This document shows positions 8,842-17,472 of a DNA stretch of 64,000 bases, piece after piece (within the stretch, counting starts at the first letter, position 1; every line of letters starts with the position of its first letter). The position numbers were made by a program, and so were the translations under genes. Source of the DNA: Pseudomonadota bacterium (GTDB lineage: Bacteria; Pseudomonadota; Alphaproteobacteria; Rickettsiales; UBA3002). The notes under the pieces are model-generated. The model searched no databases and had not been told where the DNA came from. It was given only the letters and a program-made list of their open reading frames with translations. The stretch covers positions 1 to 64,000 of the forward strand of contig JAZKJM010000004.1 of assembly GCA_040384265.1 (NCBI GenBank), read 5' to 3'.

Positions 8842-9408
8842 CTAACGTTGCCCTAACAGCCGCGCGGTTTCGTGCAGCGGCAGGCCCACCACATTGCTGT
8901 GCGACCCGGAAATGAACGGGATGAACGCGGCCGCGCGGCCCTGGATGGCATAGCCCCCGGCCTTGCCGCGCCACTCATCGCTCTGGATATACGCCTCGAC
9001 CATCGGCGTGGTCAGCTGGCTGAATTTGACCGTGGTGGTGACGGCCTTGTGGCGCTGCTTGCCCGCCGCATCAATCACGCAGACGCAGGTGATCACGCGG
9101 TGGCGGCGGCCGGAAAGCAGGGCGAGGCACTGGCGGGCGGTGGCTTCATCCTCCGCTTTGGGCAGGATGCGGCGGCCAAGCGCGACCACCGTATCCGCGC
9201 TGAGAATGGCGGTTCCGGTCTGCCCGGCGGCGACTTTGCGCGCCTTGCCGCACGCGATGCGGATGGCATAGGCCAGCGGTAGCTCGCCGCTCAGCGGTGT
9301 TTCATCGATATCCGCCGGAATGATGGCCGATGGGGCAATGCCCAGCAGCGCCAACAGCTGCACCCGGCGCGGCGATGCGGAAGCAAGGATGAGGGGGGAT
9401 GGGGTCAT
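8842..9408 (-). CDS. maf: Maf-family nucleoside triphosphate pyrophosphatase
   Basis: 188 aa. N-terminal LILASASPRRVQLLALLG is the Maf signature; ILSADTVVALGRRILPKAED carries the conserved catalytic Asp and Lys; YAIQGRAAAFI is the C-terminal family motif. Maf/YhdE enzymes hydrolyse dTTP, UTP or modified nucleotides and can affect septum formation. Downstream of infA on the same strand, the usual alphaproteobacterial infA-maf order. Confidence 0.95.
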   Translation of the reverse strand: MTPSPLILASASPRRVQLLALLGIAPSAIIPADIDETPLSGELPLAYAIRIACGKARKVAAGQTGTAILSADTVVALGRRILPKAEDEATARQCLALLSGRRHRVITCVCVIDAAGKQRHKAVTTTVKFSQLTTPMVEAYIQSDEWRGKAGGYAIQGRAAAFIPFISGSHSNVVGLPLHETARLLGQR

Positions 9409-9517
9409 ACGCGCTGGATTGCCATGTTGCGGCGATTATCGCAATGGGGAAATGAAGGGCAGCGATTGTGTAAGCGAGCCGGGCGAGCGAGCCATCAGCC
9501 AGCGGAGCAACCAACGA

Positions 9518-9736
9518 CTACTTCTCGCGGAATTTGATGCGGCCTTTGGAGAGGTCATACGGCGTCATTTCGACGATAACTTTATCGCCGGCGAGCACGC
9601 GGATGCGGTTTTTGCGCATGGAGCCGGAGGCGTGCGCGAGTACCTCGTGGCCGTTTTCCAGCTTCACCTTGAACATGGTGTTAGGCAGGACTTCGGCAAC
9701 GATGCCTTTAAATTCGAGGAGTTCTTCTTTGGTCAT
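9518..9736 (-). CDS. infA: Translation initiation factor IF-1
   Basis: 72 aa from the ATG at 9736. The S1-like OB fold is recognisable end to end: [55 protein letters not shown] and a terminal GRIKFRE. Binds the ribosomal A site on the 30S subunit during initiation. The reading frame stays open upstream for 55 codons, but that stretch is formed by palindromic repeat DNA and is not part of the protein. Confidence 0.97.
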   Translation of the reverse strand: MTKEELLEFKGIVAEVLPNTMFKVKLENGHEVLAHASGSMRKNRIRVLAGDKVIVEMTPYDLSKGRIKFREK

Positions 9737-9810
9737 GGCGCGGTGTATAGCAAGCGTATGGCCGAAGGCCAAGCGAATTCTTGATTCCTGACTACCCATG
9801 GTGAAGCGGG

Positions 9811-9830
9811 ACCCCGTCGTGCGACGGGGT
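9811..9830. repeat. REP-like hairpin
   Basis: Stem ACCCCGTC (9811-9818) and GACGGGGT (9823-9830) with loop GTGC, followed by GACAG. Nearly identical to the second hairpin of the doublet at 8792-8811. Confidence 0.8.
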
Positions 9831-9889
9831 GACAGTGGGAGGGGACTCTCGGTGTGGGACAGTAGTATGGGTTGCGCTCCGCGCGCCGG

Positions 9890-9910
9890 ATCCCGGCACA
9901 AGGCCGGGAT
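9890..9910. repeat. REP-like hairpin, second sequence type
   Basis: Stem ATCCCGGC (9890-9897) and GCCGGGAT (9903-9910) with loop ACAAG, followed by GACAATGG. Same general design as the other hairpins (GC palindrome then GACA), with a different stem. Confidence 0.75.
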
Positions 9911-9970
9911 GACAATGGAGAGGGTGGGGTGCTACGAGGGAACAGGAAAGAAAATGGATAGCACTCATTT

Positions 9971-10056
9971 AGCCGTGCGCAGCGCGACGGCGCGAAGCCG
10001 GAGCGTCAGCGAACGAGGGGGAGCGGTAGCTGGGGGCGGCTTTGCCCCCACGCGGC
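9971..10056 (+). repeat. Dispersed GC-rich palindromic element, intergenic copy
   Basis: Core AGCGAACGAGGGGGAGCGGT near 10008-10027, then a hairpin GGGGGC...GCCCCC at 10032-10050. The reverse complement of 63275-63346 matches most of this stretch with a few substitutions and a small indel. This copy is between genes; the other is inside the cytochrome bc1 chaperone gene. Confidence 0.75.
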
Positions 10057-10097
10057 AAAGCCGCTAAGCAACAAGACGGCGCCCAGCGCTTTCCCAG

Positions 10098-10568
10098 TTA
10101 TTTAATGTGGAGAACACATATCAACGTAAACAACCGCCGCGCCGTGGCGAAATCCATGGTGAGGTCGTCGGTGAGTTGGGTTTGCAGCATTTCGGAGCCT
10201 TCGTTATGGACGCTGCGGCGGGCCATATCGAGGGTTTGTAAGCGGTCGGTGGCGGAGTGCTTGATGGCGTCGTAATAGCTTTCGCACATCATGAAATAAT
10301 CCTTGATGACGCCGCGGAAGGCGTGGACGGCGACGATGATGCTGTGGGCGCGCGCGTCGCTATCGGTGAAACGCAGGGTCAGCCGGTTGTCGCGCACGCT
10401 GATGAAAAGGTCATACGGCGCGGTGAGCTCAGCGGCGTGGCGCAAGGTGACATCGTTGCTGTGGATGATATCGGTCAGCGCGACGCGGCGCTCATGCTCG
10501 ACCTCGGCGGAACGGCGGATGATGCTGGCATCGTCGAGCGTGACGCTGCGGATGCTGGGGCTGCTCAT
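10098..10568 (-). CDS. UPF0262 family protein
   Basis: 156 aa, full family length. Recognised by IHSNDVTLRHAAELTAPYDL and by FRGVIKDYFMMCESYYDAIK. A conserved alphaproteobacterial protein of unknown function that nearly always follows hisD. The ATG at 10568 overlaps the hisD stop by four bases, so the two are translationally coupled. Confidence 0.93.
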   Translation of the reverse strand: MSSPSIRSVTLDDASIIRRSAEVEHERRVALTDIIHSNDVTLRHAAELTAPYDLFISVRDNRLTLRFTDSDARAHSIIVAVHAFRGVIKDYFMMCESYYDAIKHSATDRLQTLDMARRSVHNEGSEMLQTQLTDDLTMDFATARRLFTLICVLHIK

Positions 10569-11839
10569 GTGCGCAGGCGCAGCGACAGGGCGTGGGCGTG
10601 CAGCCCTTCGGCATCGGCAAGGGTGGCGGCGGGGGCGAGCAGGGAGGATTTCTCCGGCGCGCCGATGAGGCTGGTGCGGTTCACGAAATCAAACACCGAA
10701 AGGCCCGACGAGAACCGTGCGGCGCGCGAGGTGGGTAGCACATGGCTTGGGCCCGCGATGTAGTCACCCATCGCCTCGGGCGTGTGGCGGCCGAGGAAAA
10801 TGGCCCCGGCATTGCGCACATGCGGCGCGAAGGTTTCTGGCGCGTCGATGGCGAGCATGAGATGCTCCGGCGCGATGTTGGCGATGATGGGCAGGGCCTC
10901 GCTCAGGTGATCGACCGTGATGATGCCGCCGTGATTATCCCACGCCGCGCGTGCGATGCCTGGGCGCGGCAGCACGCCGAGCAGTTGCTCGATTTCAGCG
11001 GCGACGCTATCGGCGAAATGGCGGTCGGTGGTGATGAGGATGGATTGGGCCATTTCGTCGTGCTCGGCCTGCGCCATCAGGTCGGCGGCGATCCATGGCG
11101 GCGGGTTTTTGGCATCGGCAACGACGAGGATTTCCGATGGCCCGGCGATGGTGTCGATGCCGACATGGCCGTAAACCTGGCGTTTTGCCTCGGCGACATA
11201 GGCATTGCCGGGGCCGACGATTTTGACCACCGGGGCGATGGATTCGCTGCCATAGGCCAGCGCGGCAACGGCTTGCGCGCCGCCGACGCGGTAGATTTCA
11301 TGCACCCCGGCGAGTTTGGCCGCGACCAGCACAGCCGGGTTGATCACGCCATCCGGCGTTGGCACCACCATGACGATGCGCGCCACACCCGCAACAACGG
11401 CAGGGATCGCGTTCATCAGCACGGAGGAGGGGTAACTCGCCTTGCCGCCGGGCACATAGATGCCGACGGATTCGAGCGGCGCATATTGCCAGCCCAGGGT
11501 GATGCCGGCGTCATCCACATACTGGTGGTTGGTCGGCATTTGGATGGTGTGGTAGGCGCGGATGCGCTCGGCGGCGAGCGTCAGCGCGGCGATGACACCC
11601 GCGTCGCAGTCGCGGTGGGCGGTGGCGATTTCATCATCCGTGATGGCGAGATTTGTGATGTCCAGCCGGTCGTATTTCTTGGTGTAGTTGATGAGCGCCG
11701 CATCGCCGCGGCTGCGCACATCGCCAAGGATGATTTTGACGATATGGGTCACATCCGCCGCGTTGGCATTGCGCGAATCCAGCAGCGCCTGCAGGTTGGC
11801 GGCGAAATCACTGTCGGAAATATGGAAGCGTTCGGTCAT
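10565..11839 (-). CDS. hisD: Histidinol dehydrogenase
   Basis: 424 aa, normal length. Oxidises L-histidinol to histidine in two NAD-dependent steps; zinc enzyme. Motifs: [20 protein letters not shown] near residue 130, [17 protein letters not shown] near 210, [10 protein letters not shown], and the catalytic Glu/His region [11 protein letters not shown] near 320. Overlaps hisG by four bases upstream and UPF0262 by four bases downstream: a second his transcription unit, on the opposite strand to hisBHAFE. Confidence 0.98.
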   Translation of the reverse strand: MTERFHISDSDFAANLQALLDSRNANAADVTHIVKIILGDVRSRGDAALINYTKKYDRLDITNLAITDDEIATAHRDCDAGVIAALTLAAERIRAYHTIQMPTNHQYVDDAGITLGWQYAPLESVGIYVPGGKASYPSSVLMNAIPAVVAGVARIVMVVPTPDGVINPAVLVAAKLAGVHEIYRVGGAQAVAALAYGSESIAPVVKIVGPGNAYVAEAKRQVYGHVGIDTIAGPSEILVVADAKNPPPWIAADLMAQAEHDEMAQSILITTDRHFADSVAAEIEQLLGVLPRPGIARAAWDNHGGIITVDHLSEALPIIANIAPEHLMLAIDAPETFAPHVRNAGAIFLGRHTPEAMGDYIAGPSHVLPTSRAARFSSGLSVFDFVNRTSLIGAPEKSSLLAPAATLADAEGLHAHALSLRLRT

Positions 11840-12498
11840 GCTAAGGCCTCGCGGAAGGCATCCAGAATCGGCCCGATTTCGGCATTGCGGGTTTTGTAGG
11901 AGGCGCGGTGGACGATGAGGCGGGAGGAAATATCCATGATTTTTTCGACCTCGACCAGCCCGTTGGCTTTGAGCGTCGCACCGCTACTGACGAGATCGAC
12001 AATCCGCTCGGACAGGCCGATGGCGGGGGCCAGTTCCATCGCGCCGTTGAGGTGGATGCATTCGGCCTGCACGCCGCGCGCGGCGAAATAGCGCCCGGCA
12101 AGGCCCGGATATTTGGTGGCGATGCGCACATGGCTCCAGCGGGTCGGGTCGTCCTTCTGGGCGAGATGGGCGGGCTCGGCGACGGACAGGCGGCAGGTGC
12201 CGATGCCAAGATCGAGCGGCGCGTAAAGGTCGGGGTAATTGAATTCCTCGATCACGTCGCTACCCGCAACCCCCAGCTGGGCGGCGCCGTAAGCGACGAA
12301 GGTGGCGACATCGAACGAGCGGACGCGGATGATTGATAGGCCATCGATATTAGTGGCGAATTTCAGCGCGCGGTCGTTGCCATCGAAGAAGCTTTTTTCG
12401 GGCGTGATGCCAACGCGCGTGAGCAGCGGCGACAACTCATCGAAAATGCGGCCTTTCGGGATGGCAAAGACAAGCGGAGACGTGAGGGTGATGGTCAT
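11836..12498 (-). CDS. hisG: ATP phosphoribosyltransferase, short form
   Basis: 220 aa. First committed step of histidine synthesis. [15 protein letters not shown] at the N-terminus and the PRPP-binding stretch [20 protein letters not shown] near residue 170 identify it. It lacks the C-terminal ACT-like regulatory domain of the long form (about 290-300 aa). Short-form HisG is active only in complex with HisZ, a HisRS paralogue, which is not in this window. Head gene of hisG-hisD-UPF0262. Confidence 0.96.
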   Translation of the reverse strand: MTITLTSPLVFAIPKGRIFDELSPLLTRVGITPEKSFFDGNDRALKFATNIDGLSIIRVRSFDVATFVAYGAAQLGVAGSDVIEEFNYPDLYAPLDLGIGTCRLSVAEPAHLAQKDDPTRWSHVRIATKYPGLAGRYFAARGVQAECIHLNGAMELAPAIGLSERIVDLVSSGATLKANGLVEVEKIMDISSRLIVHRASYKTRNAEIGPILDAFREALA

Positions 12499-12641
12499 AG
12501 GGGCGGAAATATAACTCAGATTTTTCTGATTTTCCAGCGTTTAGTGCGGTGCAGCAATGGGGGCATATATGCATAAAAAGACGCGGTTAGCAGTTGCGTA
12601 CTCTGGGGCGTTCCGATAAACTGTACGGATAGTAAGCAGGG

Positions 12642-13463
12642 ATGGCTGGTAAATACATGGGAAACATGAAGAATATGCGAACATCTTCGATGCGCGCCTT
12701 CAGTCTGGTTGAACTGTCGATTGTGCTGGTGATTCTTGGGCTGATCGTCGGCAGTATCCTTTCCGGGCGCAGCCTGATCCGCGCATCGGAATTGCGTGCA
12801 GTTGGCACCGAATATGGCCGCTGGGTGACGGCGACGCATACGTTTCGCGACAAATATTTCGGGCTCCCGGGCGATCTGGCCAATGCTACCATGGTTTGGG
12901 GCAAGGATAACGTGAAATGTACCGGCGACACCGGCACGACGACCGTACCTGGCACCTGTAACGGCAATGGCGATGGTAATATCTATATCAACAGCGCCAC
13001 GACTGGCGCCACTGGGGAAATGTTTCAATATTGGAAGCAGCTGGCGCTTTCCGGGCTGATCGAAGGCACCTATAGCGGCGTCAACACGGGGGATGCGGAT
13101 ACGGCGACCATTGGCACGAATGTCCCCGCGTCTAAGTTGAACCAGGCGGGCTGGACAATGGCTTACGGCAGTATTATTGTCGCTGGCCCGGCAGCGCTCA
13201 ACGTAGATTACAACTCCAACCTATTCATATTTGGTCAGAACAATGTGAGTAATGAGCCGACGACGAACATCACGCTTTCGCCGGAAGAGGCGTGGAACAT
13301 TGATACCAAGATGGATGACGGCAAGCCCGGTCGTGGGCGTATCATCGGTCTGCGGTGGGCCCTTTGCACAACCGCTGCGGCCAACACCGATCTGGATTCG
13401 GCCTACCTGCTTAATAATGGTGGCGCGGTTGGTTGCGCGCTGATCTTCTTCCCACGGTTTTAG
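12642..13463 (+). CDS. Type IV prepilin-like protein, copy 1
   Basis: 273 aa from the first ATG; ATGs at 12657 and 12666 are equally possible. A prepilin leader with a short basic N-terminus, then AFSLVELSIVLVILGLIVG: cleavage would fall before the Phe, with the invariant Glu at +5 and one hydrophobic helix. The globular part has FRDKYFGLPGDL and several Cys residues that could form disulfides. About 75 percent like the next gene by eye, suggesting tandem duplication. Candidate promoter TTGCGT-N17-TAAACT ends about 30 bases upstream. The prepilin peptidase gene cpaA is at 47.9 kb. Major-pilin versus pseudopilin role cannot be told. Confidence 0.85.
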   Translation: MAGKYMGNMKNMRTSSMRAFSLVELSIVLVILGLIVGSILSGRSLIRASELRAVGTEYGRWVTATHTFRDKYFGLPGDLANATMVWGKDNVKCTGDTGTTTVPGTCNGNGDGNIYINSATTGATGEMFQYWKQLALSGLIEGTYSGVNTGDADTATIGTNVPASKLNQAGWTMAYGSIIVAGPAALNVDYNSNLFIFGQNNVSNEPTTNITLSPEEAWNIDTKMDDGKPGRGRIIGLRWALCTTAAANTDLDSAYLLNNGGAVGCALIFFPRF

Positions 13464-13498
13464 GTCGTGGGATAGTGCTGGCGCGGCGATTGTAGCGC

Positions 13499-13526
13499 TT
13501 GCATGGATAGGCCGTTGCGTTACACT
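13499..13526 (+). promoter_or_regulatory. Candidate promoter of second prepilin gene
   Basis: TTGCAT (13499-13504), a 16-base spacer, then TACACT (13521-13526), about 30 bases before the ATG at 13556. Resembles sigma-70 boxes, by inspection only. Confidence 0.35.
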
Positions 13527-13555
13527 GTGCAGGATGTCCTTTGGAGATATTTACT

Positions 13556-14362
13556 ATGCTGAATCATAATAAATTCTCATCCCCTTCTTCCCGTTCAGCG
13601 TTCAGCCTGGTTGAGCTGTCCATTGTGCTGGTGATCCTTGGGTTGCTGGTCGGCGGCATTCTTTCCGGGCGCAGCCTGATCCGCGCATCGGAATTGCGAG
13701 CGGTCGGCACCGAATATGGCCGTTGGGTGACGGCAACGCACACGTTCCGCGACAAATATTTCGGCCTTCCCGGCGATTTGGCCACCGCCACGATGATCTG
13801 GGGCAAGGATAACGTCAAATGTACCGGCGATACCGGCACGACGACGGTGCCCGGCACCTGCAATGGCAATGGCAATGGCAATATCAATTTCAACAGCGCC
13901 ACGACGGGTGACACCGGGGAAATGTTCCAATATTGGAAACAGCTGGCGCTGGCCGGGTTAATCGAGGGAACCTATACCGGGGTCAATGGCGGGGATGCCG
14001 ATACGGTGATTATTGGTACGAACGGGCCGATGTCCAAGGTCAACCAGGCAGGCTGGGCGGCGGTGCACGGTACGGGCGTTGTTGCGTTAGGCGTCTCGTA
14101 TTTTAGCGTGAGTTATGCATCGAATCTCCTGCTGTTTGGTCAGGCGACGGCGAACGATATTCCGGCAACAGCCGCTATTGCGCCGGAAGAAGCGTGGAAC
14201 ATCGACACCAAGATGGATGATGGCAAGCCGGGCCGTGGCCGGATTATCGGCGCGCGTTGGAGCACGTGCACCAACGCGTCAGGCAATACGGATATCGATA
14301 CGACGTATAAGCTCACTGACCCCAGCATCGCCTGCACATTGGTGTTTTTCCCGCAGTTTTAA
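13556..14362 (+). CDS. Type IV prepilin-like protein, copy 2
   Basis: 268 aa from the ATG at 13556, chosen because GGAG at 13543-13546 is well spaced; an in-frame TTG at 13541 is less likely. Same leader (AFSLVELSIVLVILGLLVGG) and body as copy 1. Identity is very high over about the first 130 residues, falls in the middle (about 160-220), and rises again around EEAWNIDTKMDDGKPGRGRI. Conserved ends with a variable centre fit diversification of a surface-exposed pilin face. The gap to copy 1 is 92 bases. GGCCACGCG-type dyad DNA follows the stop (14364-14375) without a T-run. Confidence 0.85.
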   Translation: MLNHNKFSSPSSRSAFSLVELSIVLVILGLLVGGILSGRSLIRASELRAVGTEYGRWVTATHTFRDKYFGLPGDLATATMIWGKDNVKCTGDTGTTTVPGTCNGNGNGNINFNSATTGDTGEMFQYWKQLALAGLIEGTYTGVNGGDADTVIIGTNGPMSKVNQAGWAAVHGTGVVALGVSYFSVSYASNLLLFGQATANDIPATAAIAPEEAWNIDTKMDDGKPGRGRIIGARWSTCTNASGNTDIDTTYKLTDPSIACTLVFFPQF

Positions 14363-14541
14363 GCGTGGCCACGCGTTCCTTATCCTAGCCAGCGTGCGGG
14401 CCTGTGATAGATTTGCCCCGGATCCCAGGATTGCATCGCCCCGCCTCCGCCGTTAAGTGAATGCGGTTGTGATGCCAGTTCCATTATGTTATATTTTAAT
14501 CAATCTCCATGTTTATTTATTAACGTTTTGTTCGGAATCCC

Positions 14542-16083
14542 ATGCGCCACCGCGGATTTTCACTGGTCGAAATGTCGATTGCGCTTGTTGGGGCGGGCTT
14601 GCTTGCTGGTGTCGTGCTGACGATGACCTCGGCCAGCACCCGTTCGGGTTGCTACGAGACTACCCAGGCTCAGCTCACCACTATTAAGGATTCCATCCAG
14701 AAATACGCCCAGAAAAACGATCGCTACCCGATGCCCGCCGACCGTCGCCTCGGCGTCAACGATCCCAAGTTTGGCCATGAAGCCGCAGTCAGCGATATCA
14801 CCGGCGATAGCGTGCCTGCCACGATCTATTATGGTGCGCTGCCATTTCAGGCACTGGGCCTGCCCACGTCGTTCGCTGCGGATTGCTGGGACAATAAATT
14901 CACCTATGTGGTGACAAGCGACTACACCCTTGCGGCGAAATTTAAGGACCATAACATACTGGGTGCGATCACGATCAACAGTAGTGATTATAACACATTG
15001 CTTGCCAATGCTGCCTACGCCGTTATCAGCCATGGTGAGGATGGCAGCGGCGCGGTGAAGCGTAATTATACCGGCCCGACGCCACAATGGTGTGTGGGCA
15101 ACGCCTCTGCACCGTTGGATTACCGCAACTGCCAGACCGGGGGCACGCCTTTGGTAACAAGCGCATTGCAGGACGGTAAAACAACCGGCGCCGCCCATTA
15201 CGATGACCTGATCATCTATAACGGCAGGCCGGAGGTTTTATCATGCACCATCACTGCGCCCGTTACCTGGAGTGGGGGCAACTGTTCGGCGGCGGTCGCG
15301 GTGCCGCCACTGGTGATTGGCAATCTGGAAACGGTGACAGTAGCCAGCACGTCCACCACCCATAGCGGTTCGGTGACGCTTAGCTGTAAAAACGGTGTGG
15401 TCACTCAGAGCGCGGCAACCTGTGTGCCCACCATCCCGGCTTCTTGCGGTGCGGCGGACTGGTCGTGCAGCAGCGGGTATTATACGAACGGCCTCAACAC
15501 CAGTTGCGGCGGTAAAACATGGAGTTGTATTGGCAGCGGCGGCGCGAGCGCCAGCTGCTCCACCCCGTGTGGGGCTGCGGTCCACGGTGCCTGTGGCGCG
15601 ACGGATTGGTCGTGCAGCAGTGGGTATTATACGAATGGTATCAACACCAGCTGCGGCGGCAAGACATGGAATTGTGCCGGCACCAATAATGGTACGACTG
15701 CCAATTGCTCAGCGCCGTGCCCTGCGCCCGTCAATGCGGTGTGTGGCGGCGGCGACTGGTCATGCGATTCGGGTTATTACAGCGGTGGCGCCTATACGGC
15801 CTGTGGGGGCAAAACATGGCAGTGCCTCAGCAGCACTGGCGGTGCAACGGCCAACTGCTCCACCGCGTGTATTCCGGGCTTTGTGAATGGCACCTGCCAC
15901 CCTTACGGCTGCACCACGCTTGGGATGTGTGGCAATGTGCAGTCTGGCGGCCAAAGCACGACACCCTGCGCTACTGGCACGTTCGGTGGCGGCACACTGG
16001 GCGGCGGTAATACGCGGTGGACATGTGTGGGGTCAAATGGTGGTTCCACGGCTAGCTGTTCCGCATCGGTCGGCCATCACTAA
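14542..16083 (+). CDS. Prepilin-like protein with three Cys-rich tandem repeats
   Basis: 513 aa. N-terminus RHRGFSLVEMSIALVGAGLLAGV is a prepilin leader with cleavage before Phe and Glu at +5. Residues about 30-230 form a pilin-like domain (Y.MPADRRLGV..., DDLIIYNG). About 230-300 is a Cys-containing linker with a Sushi-like spacing. From residue 302, three repeats of about 49 aa follow, each with ADWSCSSGYY.., CGGKTW.C and a Gly/Ser/Thr-rich C-terminal strand. This architecture suggests a minor pilin or pseudopilin carrying a disulfide-rich tip for adhesion or assembly. Same strand and style as the two upstream prepilins. Role inferred; no close homologue recalled. Confidence 0.75.
   Translation: MRHRGFSLVEMSIALVGAGLLAGVVLTMTSASTRSGCYETTQAQLTTIKDSIQKYAQKNDRYPMPADRRLGVNDPKFGHEAAVSDITGDSVPATIYYGALPFQALGLPTSFAADCWDNKFTYVVTSDYTLAAKFKDHNILGAITINSSDYNTLLANAAYAVISHGEDGSGAVKRNYTGPTPQWCVGNASAPLDYRNCQTGGTPLVTSALQDGKTTGAAHYDDLIIYNGRPEVLSCTITAPVTWSGGNCSAAVAVPPLVIGNLETVTVASTSTTHSGSVTLSCKNGVVTQSAATCVPTIPASCGAADWSCSSGYYTNGLNTSCGGKTWSCIGSGGASASCSTPCGAAVHGACGATDWSCSSGYYTNGINTSCGGKTWNCAGTNNGTTANCSAPCPAPVNAVCGGGDWSCDSGYYSGGAYTACGGKTWQCLSSTGGATANCSTACIPGFVNGTCHPYGCTTLGMCGNVQSGGQSTTPCATGTFGGGTLGGGNTRWTCVGSNGGSTASCSASVGHH
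15445..15885 (+). repeat. Three in-frame tandem repeats of about 147-150 bases
   Basis: Units start at Cys codons 15445, 15592 and 15742. Units 1 and 2 are nearly identical over GGTATTATACGAA and GGCGG..AAACATGG; unit 3 is more diverged. They encode the Cys-rich repeats of the prepilin-like protein. Confidence 0.85.
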
Positions 16084-16121
16084 TCATCCTCCGGATGCTT
16101 AGCGGGCCGCGGTGTTTGGCA

Positions 16122-17429
16122 TCACCGAATCCGCTCCACCACCGCGCCGCAGAGGCTGAGTTTTTCTTCCAGCCGTTCGTAGCCGCGATCCAGGTGGTAG
16201 ATGCGGTTGATGATGCTATCGCCCTGCGCGGCGAGGGCGGCGATGATGAGCGAGACGCTGGCGCGCAGGTCGGTCGCCATGACGGGGGCGCCGGTGAGGG
16301 CGGTGCGGCCATGCACGGTGGCGCAGTGGCCCTCGATGGTGATATTCGCGCCCATGCGGATCAGCTCGGGCACATGCATGAAGCGGTTTTCAAAAATGGT
16401 TTCGCATAGGGTGGAGCTGCCCTCGGCCTGCGTCAGCAGGGTCATCAGCTGGGCTTGCATATCGGTCGGGAAATCCGGGAAGGGCGCGGTGGTGATGTCG
16501 AGCGGCTTCAGCGCGCTGCCATCGTGGCGCACAAGGATGCTGTCCTCGCGCGTTTCGATCGTCACGCCGGTGGCGCGGATGGTGTCGATAACGGTGGTGA
16601 GCGTGTCGGCACGGGTGTCGAGCAGCTCCAGCTCGCCGCCCGAAAGCGCGACGGCGGCAAGGAAGGTGCCGGTTTCAATGCGGTCGGGGATGACGCGGTA
16701 GCTGGTGCCTGACAGCGCCGAAACGCCACGAATGGTGAGGGTGCCGGTGCCGATGCCGGAAATATCCGCGCCCATCGAGACCAGCAGGTTCGCCAGATCG
16801 GTGATTTCCGGCTCGCGCGCGGCGTTGGTGATGGTGGTGGTGCCACGCGCGAGGCTGGCCGCCATCAGCGCGTTTTCGGTCGCCCCGACCGAGACTTTCT
16901 CGAAATGAATCTCACCGCCGATGAGACCGCCTGCGGGCGCTTCCGCCAGCAGATAGCCCTCTTCCAGCGTGATGGTGGCGCCGAGCGCTTCCATCGCCTT
17001 CAGATGCATATCGACCGGGCGGGCGCCGATCGCGCAGCCGCCGGGCAGTGACACTTTGACCCGGTGCTCGCGCGCGAGGATCGGGCCAAGCACGAGGATC
17101 GAGGCGCGCATGGTGCGCACGAGGTCATACGGCGCGACGATGTTGGGAATCACATCGCAGGTGAGGGAAATTTCGCGGCTGTAATGGCCGGGCATGTCGC
17201 GGCCAAACAGAGTGCCCGGCGAGGTGTCGCGCAAGGAAAGATAGGCGCCGTGCTGCACCAGCAGCTTGGCCATGGTGGTAATATCGGCAAGGTAGGGCAC
17301 GTTATCGAGCGTGACTTTCTCGCGCGTCAGCAGCGCCGCGCACATCAGCGGCAACGCCGCATTCTTCGCGCCGCCGATAATAACCTTCCCAATAAGCGGC
17401 CGCCCGCCGGTGATGCGTAGTTTATCCAT
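16122..17429 (-). CDS. murA: UDP-N-acetylglucosamine 1-carboxyvinyltransferase
   Basis: 435 aa, normal length. Transfers enolpyruvate from PEP to UDP-GlcNAc, the first step of peptidoglycan synthesis, in the cytosol. IIGGAKNAALPLMCAALLT gives the substrate-binding Lys-Asn; the catalytic Cys lies in LPGGCAIGARPVDMHLKAM; AAPFPDFPTDMQAQL-type and RFMHVPELIRMGANI motifs follow. Because Cys is kept, the enzyme should be of the fosfomycin-sensitive type. Transcribed toward the pilin genes. Confidence 0.98.
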   Translation of the reverse strand: MDKLRITGGRPLIGKVIIGGAKNAALPLMCAALLTREKVTLDNVPYLADITTMAKLLVQHGAYLSLRDTSPGTLFGRDMPGHYSREISLTCDVIPNIVAPYDLVRTMRASILVLGPILAREHRVKVSLPGGCAIGARPVDMHLKAMEALGATITLEEGYLLAEAPAGGLIGGEIHFEKVSVGATENALMAASLARGTTTITNAAREPEITDLANLLVSMGADISGIGTGTLTIRGVSALSGTSYRVIPDRIETGTFLAAVALSGGELELLDTRADTLTTVIDTIRATGVTIETREDSILVRHDGSALKPLDITTAPFPDFPTDMQAQLMTLLTQAEGSSTLCETIFENRFMHVPELIRMGANITIEGHCATVHGRTALTGAPVMATDLRASVSLIIAALAAQGDSIINRIYHLDRGYERLEEKLSLCGAVVERIR

Positions 17430-17472
17430 CCATGCGATTTAGCAGGTAGGCGAGAGGTGTAAAGACCTAACT

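Larger units (their letters stand above)
9737..10097. other. Intergenic region with several palindromic repeats
   Basis: 361 bases between UPF0262 and infA (both minus strand) with no believable gene. It holds two REP-like hairpins and an 86-base GC-rich element (annotated separately). In many Alphaproteobacteria a low-molecular-weight phosphatase gene sits at this place; here only repeat DNA is seen. The infA promoter presumably lies in the first 60 or so bases upstream of 9736, but I could not identify convincing boxes. Confidence 0.6.

Noticed and set aside
9737-9901. N-terminal extension of IF-1 by 55 residues.
   Set aside because: The added residues are translated REP DNA; IF-1 is complete from the ATG at 9736.
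15445-15885. Possible CRISPR or intergenic tandem repeat.
   Set aside because: Only three long units, in-frame, with conserved Cys codons: a protein repeat.
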